A stretch of DNA of 64,000 nt from the NCBI GenBank assembly GCA_002937455.1, contig PTJZ01000001.1, forward strand, positions 186,001 to 250,000, read 5' to 3'. The DNA comes from Alphaproteobacteria bacterium MarineAlpha11_Bin1 (GTDB taxonomy: Bacteria; Pseudomonadota; Alphaproteobacteria; MPNO01; UBA830). Positions 58,320 through 64,000 of the stretch are shown here, one piece after another. Under the pieces are notes generated by a model. That model worked only from the letters and a program-made list of their open reading frames with translations, did no database searches and was not told where the DNA came from. The stretch's first letter is position 1. Every line of letters starts with the position of its first letter. The position numbers and the translations under genes are program-made.

Positions 58320-58440
58320 TTGGGATTGTACGCTCAATATCATTTGCCGGTACTGGAATTTCCCAAGTCGCAAGAAAAAGCCCCCCGCCAAACAACAAAA
58401 GGAGCGCTAACACGATGATCACAGAAGCCATTTTCCTCAT
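58300..58440 (-). CDS. 46-aa single-helix membrane protein upstream of the large exported protein
   Basis: A small frame beginning MRKMASVIIVLALLLL, one transmembrane helix (about residues 4-26) followed by a short tail LATWEIPVPANDIERTIPNERF. I recognise the LATW-IP-P and IPN-RF pattern as a small conserved alphaproteobacterial family from the same position. Its 3' end overlaps the start of the 604-aa exported-protein gene by 20 nt, implying translational coupling. The tail is predicted periplasmic. Function unknown. Confidence 0.68.
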   Translation of the reverse strand: MRKMASVIIVLALLLLFGGGLFLATWEIPVPANDIERTIPNERFTK

Positions 58441-58699
58441 TTCTGTAAACCCTGTCTTGTTTTGCGATTCGCCGCCAGCGTAAAACGCTCGAATGGCCCA
58501 TGTTACAGGTCTCCTAACCGCAGTCGATGATAGCGTTATCAATGGCGACACAGACAAAAAATCGTCGTATATTTGTAATATAATGAATCTTTGTGGCGAT
58601 TTCAGGGCAGTGTATCGGCTGCCGAGGGAGCTTTCAACGTCCCGGGGGGCAAAAATCCGCCCTAGAGCTATTTTGTGAGCACCTACCGCCCTTAATCGA

Positions 58700-59290
58700 A
58701 TGTCTCAGCAAAAACCACTCTCTTCGACAGAAATATTCACAGCCTTAAGTTGTAGATCCGTGGTTCTCGTCGGCCTTATGGGGTCGGGAAAAACATGCAT
58801 CGGCAACCGTCTCGCGCAATGGCTGGATATGGATTTCGTGGACGCCGATACCGAAATTGAGGTAGCAGCCGATCGAACAGTTTCGGAGATTTTCGCAGAA
58901 TTTGGTGAGCAGGCCTTCCGGGACGGTGAACGCCGGGTAATCGCGCGACTATTGTCTCAGCAACCACGCGTGATCGCAACGGGTGGCGGCGCATTCATGG
59001 ATGAGGAAACTCGATCCAACATACGACAAATGGGCGTGTCAGTTTGGTTGAAGGCGGACGTGGAGATATTGCTTCAGAGGGTCTCCCGGAATAACAGCCG
59101 GCCTCTGCTCGAAGGCGGTGACAAACGACGGAAGCTAGAAGACCTGATGTCTCAGCGCCACTCGACTTATGCCGAGGCTGATTTGACAGTTGAGACCGGC
59201 AATGAATCGCCGGATTTGACTGTTAAGAAGGTATATGATGCGTTGCACGCATTCGCGTCCATCAGCAAAAGCGATTCGGTAGCCGAATGA
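58700..59290 (+). CDS. aroK: shikimate kinase
   Basis: Shikimate kinase, fifth step of the shikimate pathway, 196 aa. The P-loop GLMGSGKT lies at residues 25-32, the shikimate-binding Asp in DADTEIE near 52, then FRDGERRV, the GGGAFMD motif near 95, and SRNNSRPLLEGGD as the lid. The stop overlaps the aroB ATG by 4 nt. aroK-aroB is a common pair. Confidence 0.96.
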   Translation: MSQQKPLSSTEIFTALSCRSVVLVGLMGSGKTCIGNRLAQWLDMDFVDADTEIEVAADRTVSEIFAEFGEQAFRDGERRVIARLLSQQPRVIATGGGAFMDEETRSNIRQMGVSVWLKADVEILLQRVSRNNSRPLLEGGDKRRKLEDLMSQRHSTYAEADLTVETGNESPDLTVKKVYDALHAFASISKSDSVAE

Positions 59291-60405
59291 TGTCTCCTGT
59301 TGAATCGCTTGACTTAGATTTGGGAGAACGTTCCTACAAGATCTTCATTGGAGAAAACCTACTAAAAAAAACGGGTAATTATTTGCGGGATGTGCTCAGC
59401 GGTGGCATGTGCTGGATAGTTACGGATGAAAATGTTGCGCCATATTATCTAGAAACGGTGGCTGGGTCTCTGAAGGAGTGTGGTTTTGGCGTAAAAGATA
59501 TTATTTTGCCCGCTGGAGAAGACACCAAGAACTTCCAGACCATCGAGGCTGTAGTCAATGGCGTACTTGATGGAGCGCCCGAGCGAGGCTCAACGCTTGT
59601 TGCACTCGGCGGGGGGGTTGTCGGAGATATTACTGGGTTTGCCGCTAGCCAGATCCTTAGAGGCCTTAATTTTGTCCAAATCCCAACGACGCTACTAGCG
59701 CAGGTGGACAGTTCGGTTGGCGGAAAAACAGGTATCAATACGCCGCACGGTAAAAATCTTGCGGGAGCATTTTATCAACCACGTTTAGTTCTGGCCGATA
59801 CCGGAGTACTCGAAACACTGCCGAAGCGAGAGTTTCTTGCCGGCTACGCTGAGATCATAAAATACGGCCTGATCCGGGACAGGAAATTCTTTACGTGGCT
59901 CGAAGAAAATGGATTATCCATCCTCGAAGGCAATCGGGAGGCATTGCAATACGCTGTGAAATTAAGCTGCGCCGCAAAAGCGTCTGTTGTCATGGAGGAT
60001 GAATACGAAAATGGTGCTCGCGCACTACTCAATTTTGGCCACACGTTCGGGCACGCGCTAGAGGTGGAAACAGGTTTCGGATCTGATATCCTGCACGGTG
60101 AAGCCGTTGCTATAGGCATGATCATGGCGCTTGATCTCTCAGTCAGAATGGGTGTCTGCCCAGCGGGAGATCTAAATCGCACGATCGCCCATTTTAATCG
60201 TATGGGTCTACCTGTATCAGTTTCGGCGGACGGTAATCGGCAATGGAACCCGGCTACCCTAATAGGACATATGTGTCACGATAAGAAAGTAGAAAATGGT
60301 CGGATTACGTTTATTCTCGCCCGCGCTATCGGAGAGGCATTTATTGCGCGCGATGTAGAGCTCGATATAGTCGAGCGTATGCTAACGCATGCAGTCGACA
60401 CATGA
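59287..60405 (+). CDS. aroB: 3-dehydroquinate synthase
   Basis: NAD- and zinc-dependent dehydroquinate synthase, 372 aa. LGGGVVGDITGFAAS near residue 107, the IPTTLLAQVDSSVGGKTGIN segment near 137, the metal ligand region EIIKYGLI near 193, LLNFGHTFGHALE near 249 and LHGEAVAIGM near 277 are intact. It is coupled to aroK. Confidence 0.97.
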   Translation: MMSPVESLDLDLGERSYKIFIGENLLKKTGNYLRDVLSGGMCWIVTDENVAPYYLETVAGSLKECGFGVKDIILPAGEDTKNFQTIEAVVNGVLDGAPERGSTLVALGGGVVGDITGFAASQILRGLNFVQIPTTLLAQVDSSVGGKTGINTPHGKNLAGAFYQPRLVLADTGVLETLPKREFLAGYAEIIKYGLIRDRKFFTWLEENGLSILEGNREALQYAVKLSCAAKASVVMEDEYENGARALLNFGHTFGHALEVETGFGSDILHGEAVAIGMIMALDLSVRMGVCPAGDLNRTIAHFNRMGLPVSVSADGNRQWNPATLIGHMCHDKKVENGRITFILARAIGEAFIARDVELDIVERMLTHAVDT

Positions 60406-60454
60406 CCTATTCTATCTTTCAATTAACATTACAAAACAGTCGGTCCACAGTCGT

Positions 60455-61747
60455 ATGGAAATAGCAACCCTTGCAACAATTGGCGGGATTGCCGTTCTTT
60501 TGATACTTTCCGGTTTTTTTTCCAGCTCGGAAACCGCGCTGACTGCGGCGTCTCGGCCTCGAATGCATCAAATGGAAGCCAGAGGAAATCGGAGAGCTGG
60601 CTTGGTTAATCGCCTCCGTGCCGATCAAGATCACATGATTGGTACGATTCTGCTCGGTAATAATTTAGTAAATATACTGGCCTCGGCACTTGCTACTAGC
60701 ATATTGATCAGTTCGTTTGGCGAAACCGGCGTGATCTATGCAACTGTGGCAATGACTTTGTTGGTGCTGATATTTGGAGAAATCCTCCCGAAAACCTATG
60801 CCCTTCGGAATGCGGACCGGCTAGCGCTTACAATCGCACCAACCTTCCTGCTACTTGTCCGACTTCTCGGTCCAGTAATGTCCGCGATTCAATACGTCAC
60901 CCGGGCTGTACAGCGGTTGTTTGGCGTAAAATCCCAGGATAGCCGGGATTGGAGCGCGACAATGGAAGAACTGCGCGGCGCTATCGAACTTCATCGCGGA
61001 CATGGAGCTATGTCGCGTCATGAGCGCGCTATGCTGCATAGCGTTCTAGACCTTGCAGACGTAGATGTTGAAATGGTGATGCAGCACCGTCGCGAAATTT
61101 TCATGATTGATGCATCCCTACCGACTAGTCAGATCGTTGAGGAGGCACTCGCCAGTCCATTTACGCGTGTACCCCTTTGGCGGAATTCGCCGGACAATAT
61201 CATTGGTGTCATGCACGCCAAGGCGATGCTGCGCGAAGTCCACAATCATACCGGTGATATCGACGCACTGGATATCGACAACGTGGCGACGCCTCCATGG
61301 TTCATCCCCGAGTCGACAACACTACTGGACCAACTTAACGCCTTCCGGCGACGACGAGAACATTTTGCGCTGGTAGTCGACGAATATGGGGCTCTGATGG
61401 GTGTCGTGACTTTAGAAGACATTCTGGAAGAAATCGTTGGAGACATTTCCGACGAACACGATGTCGTACCGATTGGGGTCCGCCCGCAACGCGATGGATC
61501 TTACCTAATCGCTGGCGGAGTGACGTTAAGAGATCTTAACCGTCGATTTGGCTGGGATCTCCCTGACCAAGATGTCGCCACGCTGGCGGGTTTGATAATA
61601 TACGAGGCTAAGGTTATCCCAAATATTGGTCAGATATTCCACTTCCATGGCTTTCGGTTCGAGATCGTGCGACGTCAGCGTAACCGGATCACCTCAATCC
61701 GGCTCAGCCGGGTAGAGGAACTGCCTAGCGAGAATGTCGCCAAGTAA
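60455..61747 (+). CDS. DUF21/CBS/CorC transporter-associated membrane protein
   Basis: A 430-aa protein of the CNNM/CorB-like family once called hemolysins. The N-terminal DUF21 membrane domain begins with a hydrophobic helix and FSSSETALTAASRPR, with further helices to about residue 150. A CBS pair spans about 210-330, containing FTRVPLWRNSPDNIIGVMHAK and EYGALMGVVTLEDILEEIVGDI. The CorC/HlyC domain closes the protein (about 345-425). It may transport divalent cations such as magnesium. The start uses the internal ATG; an upstream ATG would overlap aroB by 17 nt. Confidence 0.92.
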   Translation: MEIATLATIGGIAVLLILSGFFSSSETALTAASRPRMHQMEARGNRRAGLVNRLRADQDHMIGTILLGNNLVNILASALATSILISSFGETGVIYATVAMTLLVLIFGEILPKTYALRNADRLALTIAPTFLLLVRLLGPVMSAIQYVTRAVQRLFGVKSQDSRDWSATMEELRGAIELHRGHGAMSRHERAMLHSVLDLADVDVEMVMQHRREIFMIDASLPTSQIVEEALASPFTRVPLWRNSPDNIIGVMHAKAMLREVHNHTGDIDALDIDNVATPPWFIPESTTLLDQLNAFRRRREHFALVVDEYGALMGVVTLEDILEEIVGDISDEHDVVPIGVRPQRDGSYLIAGGVTLRDLNRRFGWDLPDQDVATLAGLIIYEAKVIPNIGQIFHFHGFRFEIVRRQRNRITSIRLSRVEELPSENVAK

Positions 61748-61983
61748 TCACTAAAAACGGAAATTAATATTCGCCGTTATTGACTGTAAAATTTTCACGA
61801 GAACATATAAAATCTGACCCTCAGAAAGCTTCAGCTTTCGATGCACCGATGGTTTGTGGGTTAATGAGAGCTATCTAAACGATGCTGAGGTCAATTAACC
61901 AATTTTCTGATTGGTCGAAACTTTCATCAAATCGCAAACCTAAGACTTGACCGTATTGCAAAACGGAATTTCAAATACTGAAT

Positions 61984-62244
61984 TCACGGTGCGTTAGCGA
62001 AGACTGACAGAGCGTGTACCGGGCCAGCTAGCTCCGACGCTAGCACTGCATAGACCATTCGTTGTCGTTCGAGTCGCGTCCTGTTTGAAAATGCATTGGC
62101 GACTATTTCTACCCGGAAATGTGTCTCGCCCTCTGGCCTAGCACCAATATGGCCGGCATGAAGAGAAGATTCGTCGATAACGGTCAATGAAACCGGCTCG
62201 AACGCCTCAGTCAGTTTAGTTTCAATATCTTGCAGCACTGTCAT
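61984..62244 (-). CDS. bolA: BolA family protein
   Basis: An 86-aa BolA protein. VIDESSLHAGHIGARPEGETHFRVEIVANAF contains the HAGH metal-ligand segment, and RLERQRMVYAVLASEL completes the fold. BolA proteins work with monothiol glutaredoxins in iron-sulfur handling. GAGGG precedes the ATG used; an extension of 29 codons is open but unsupported. It diverges from the DnaJ-domain gene, an arrangement common upstream of cobS in alphaproteobacteria. Confidence 0.92.
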   Translation of the reverse strand: MTVLQDIETKLTEAFEPVSLTVIDESSLHAGHIGARPEGETHFRVEIVANAFSNRTRLERQRMVYAVLASELAGPVHALSVFANAP

Positions 62245-62354
62245 TATACCCTCTACGCGGTACCTAGTTCGGGCGATATCGCCACCGTCTATGCGTGCAG
62301 GGATTATACCTGTCCACGCTTGCACCGCCAAATTGTGGCGACCATACTCCCACC

Positions 62355-62924
62355 ATGCCGTTATCTCGCCCGAAATATCCTAAGAGCGAAGCCAACTTTG
62401 AGGGCAAAATCTGCGCACACCCCGATTGCAGCCTAGACGGAAAATATCGCGCGCCCCAGTCCAGAGACACATTGGACCAATACTACTGGTTTTGCCTTGA
62501 ACACGTCCGCGATTACAATTCCGCTTGGAATTACTATGCGGATATGGATGACGCTACTGTTGAGGCCGAAATGCGGAATGATGTTGTCTGGCGCCGACCA
62601 ACCTGGCCGCTTGGCTCTCGTACAACTAAATACGGGGACCGGATATCGGATCCGCTAAACATTTTCGGCCAAGGTCTTACATATGGACCGCTAACCCGGG
62701 AGGCGGAGACCCAACTTCAATCTTTTTCATCTGAGGAACGAGAAGCAGTCTCAGTACTGGGACTGGTTGCGCCAGTGACGAAAGCCGATGTAAAACTGCG
62801 CTATAAAACTCTCGCCAAGATGCTGCACCCCGATGCCAACGGGGGCGACAAAAGGGCGGAAGACCAGCTAAAGTTGGTAAATTATGCATACACTACGTTA
62901 CGGGACAGCGACCGCCTAATATAG
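62355..62924 (+). CDS. DnaJ-domain protein adjacent to cobS
   Basis: A 189-aa protein whose C-terminal about 60 residues form a J-domain: VLGLVAPVTKADVKLRYKTLAKMLHPDANGG with the HPD motif, then VNYAYTTL. The N-terminal part has CAHPDCSLDGKYRAP and FCLEHVRDYN, with cysteines arranged like a small zinc site. This two-part architecture is typical of the gene between bolA and cobS in alphaproteobacteria. It may act as a specific cochaperone. The ATG is used; a GTG 20 codons upstream is possible. Confidence 0.9.
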   Translation: MPLSRPKYPKSEANFEGKICAHPDCSLDGKYRAPQSRDTLDQYYWFCLEHVRDYNSAWNYYADMDDATVEAEMRNDVVWRRPTWPLGSRTTKYGDRISDPLNIFGQGLTYGPLTREAETQLQSFSSEEREAVSVLGLVAPVTKADVKLRYKTLAKMLHPDANGGDKRAEDQLKLVNYAYTTLRDSDRLI

Positions 62925-62967
62925 GTTGGTTCGTTAAAATCTTTATACTCTTAAGGAACACAGTTGA

Positions 62968-63975
62968 ATGGCTTCCAAAGACCAGAGCGCGATTTTTGAG
63001 ATCAGCGAAATCGATACGCCGGACACGACCACGTCGGCCAAAGAGGCCTTTGACCTCGACATCGAAATGGAGATGCCGGCTTTTTCCAAAAAAACCGAAC
63101 ATGTACCAGATCTTGACGACACCTATTGTTTCGATCACGACACAACCCTCGCGATTATGATGGCGTTTGCTCATAATCGCCGGCTGCTTATCCAAGGTTA
63201 TCACGGCACCGGCAAGTCGACCCATGTCGAACAAGTTGCCGCGAGGCTAAACTGGCCATGTATCCGTATAAACCTTGATAGCCATATCAGCAGGATAGAT
63301 CTCATCGGAAAGGACGCCATTGTCCTCAAAGATGGTAAGCAGGTTACAGAGTTTCGTGATGGAATTCTTCCTTGGGCACTACAGAGCCCGATGGCACTCG
63401 TGTTTGACGAATATGATGCTGGGCGACCGGATGTAATGTTCGTCATTCAACGTGTTTTGGAAGTCGATGGTAAAATGACTCTTCTTGATCAGAATCGCGT
63501 TCTAAGGCCTCACCCCGCTTTCCGCCTTCTGGCCACGGCTAACACGGTCGGATTAGGCGACACGACGGGCCTTTATCACGGCACCCAACAGATCAACCAA
63601 GGACAACTCGACCGCTGGAACCTTGTCACTACGCTGAACTACCTTCCACATGACAAAGAAACAGCTATCATTCTTTCTAAGTGCCCGGATTACAACAAAG
63701 ATGCCGAAGGACAACAGAAAATCAGCTCCATGGTACGCGTTGCTGATTTATCGCGTGCCGGATTTATGGCCGGCGATATTTCAACCGTCATGTCGCCGCG
63801 AACGGTTATTACTTGGGCAGAAAATAATTTGATCTTGGGGGACATTGGAACAGCTTTTCGGATGACTTTCTTGAATAAGTGCGATGAACTAGAGCGAACG
63901 ACCGTGGCTGAATACTATCAACGCTGCTTCGGCGAGGAACTGCCGGAACTGAACGCAACGCAGACAGCCGCCTGA
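62968..63975 (+). CDS. cobS: cobaltochelatase subunit CobS
   Basis: AAA+ ATPase subunit of the aerobic cobalt chelatase, 335 aa. Walker [10 protein letters not shown] is at residues 77-85, Walker [12 protein letters not shown] near 145, and the sensor region [16 protein letters not shown] near 183, all typical of CobS. With CobT it powers insertion of Co2+ into hydrogenobyrinate a,c-diamide by CobN in aerobic B12 synthesis. AAGGA precedes the ATG. Confidence 0.96.
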   Translation: MASKDQSAIFEISEIDTPDTTTSAKEAFDLDIEMEMPAFSKKTEHVPDLDDTYCFDHDTTLAIMMAFAHNRRLLIQGYHGTGKSTHVEQVAARLNWPCIRINLDSHISRIDLIGKDAIVLKDGKQVTEFRDGILPWALQSPMALVFDEYDAGRPDVMFVIQRVLEVDGKMTLLDQNRVLRPHPAFRLLATANTVGLGDTTGLYHGTQQINQGQLDRWNLVTTLNYLPHDKETAIILSKCPDYNKDAEGQQKISSMVRVADLSRAGFMAGDISTVMSPRTVITWAENNLILGDIGTAFRMTFLNKCDELERTTVAEYYQRCFGEELPELNATQTAA

Positions 63976-63982
63976 TCAGAAA

Positions 63983-64000
63983 ATGAGCGACGACCAGCCG
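63983..64000 (+). CDS. cobT: start of cobT (cut by window edge)
   Basis: Six codons, ATG AGC GAC GAC CAG CCG (MSDDQP), begin 7 nt after the cobS stop and run to the window end. CobT normally follows CobS directly and begins with a similar Met-Ser-Asp opening. Only position and these codons support it. Confidence 0.5.

Noticed and set aside
61824..61839. Hairpin GAAAGC-TTCA-GCTTTC between the DUF21/CBS gene and bolA as a terminator
   Set aside because: The six-base stem is perfect but no T-run follows on either strand, so I do not call an intrinsic terminator.

Overview
The window looks like a chromosomal stretch of an aerobic alphaproteobacterium, probably a free-living Rhodospirillales-like lineage with roughly balanced base composition. 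The evidence is the gene content and order. It has the aerobic cobaltochelatase gene cobS with the first codons of a probable cobT, a BolA - DnaJ-like - CobS run, a DUF4167 gene beside prmC and prfA, and the neighbourhood accA - xerD - exported protein against aroK - aroB - DUF21/CBS protein. It also has secA divergent from a parvulin, the Coq7 and UbiG ubiquinone enzymes, and the lysC / ubiG / DUF1178 / nitrilase / grxC neighbourhood. No phage, insertion sequence, CRISPR array or integrase (other than the housekeeping XerD) was seen. This is a gene-order argument only; no 16S or marker-gene search could be run.

Region 1 (1-25300) is mostly catabolic and variable. It carries a GMC oxidoreductase, a bicupin, an O-acetylhomoserine sulfhydrylase coupled to an alpha/beta hydrolase, a short-chain dehydrogenase followed by a TauD-type dioxygenase, and a tRNA-Leu(CAA) with a promoter-like signal. 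Next come a flavin-dependent monooxygenase of the acyl-CoA dehydrogenase fold, the YqaA - DsbB - Coq7 run, an M20 amidohydrolase and a translationally coupled DUF1800/DUF1501 pair. These are followed by a gamma-glutamyltransferase - amidohydrolase - D-threonine-aldolase-like operon, then an operon for an NDP-forming acyl-CoA synthetase, an acyl-CoA dehydrogenase and a crotonase resembling hydroxycinnamoyl-CoA hydratase/lyase. An M23 peptidase closes the region.

Region 2 (25400-43230) is largely core. A minus-strand run RodZ-like - HisS - HemA (glutamyl-tRNA reductase) - PrfA - PrmC - DUF4167 combines protein synthesis, release-factor methylation and the first step of tetrapyrrole synthesis by the C5 route. 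It is followed by aspartate kinase with a nitronate monooxygenase directly downstream, divergent ubiG, the DUF1178 / nitrilase / glutaredoxin neighbourhood with an extra methyltransferase inside it, an NDUFAF5-like methyltransferase, and an argJ - mutT operon that appears to continue into two tandem MFS transporter paralogues.

Region 3 (43230-50590) is a plus-strand accessory block (aminotransferase, HyuA, HyuB, cupin, glutathione transferase). It separates argJ from the parvulin - secA pair, which are usually neighbours in this class.

Region 4 (50590-64000) is core again: parvulin | SecA, AccA, XerD, a large exported protein with a tiny membrane partner, AroK, AroB, a DUF21/CBS/CorC membrane protein, BolA, a DnaJ-domain protein, CobS and the start of a probable CobT.

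No wholly new system stands out. The most testable oddities are the hydroxycinnamoyl-lyase-like crotonase that has lost its phenol-binding residues, the GGT / amidohydrolase / D-threonine-aldolase operon, the C5-pathway HemA in an alphaproteobacterial setting, the DUF1800/DUF1501 pair in which only one partner has a Tat signal, and the accessory block splitting argJ from secA. Family calls rest on motifs and remembered family sequences, not on searches.
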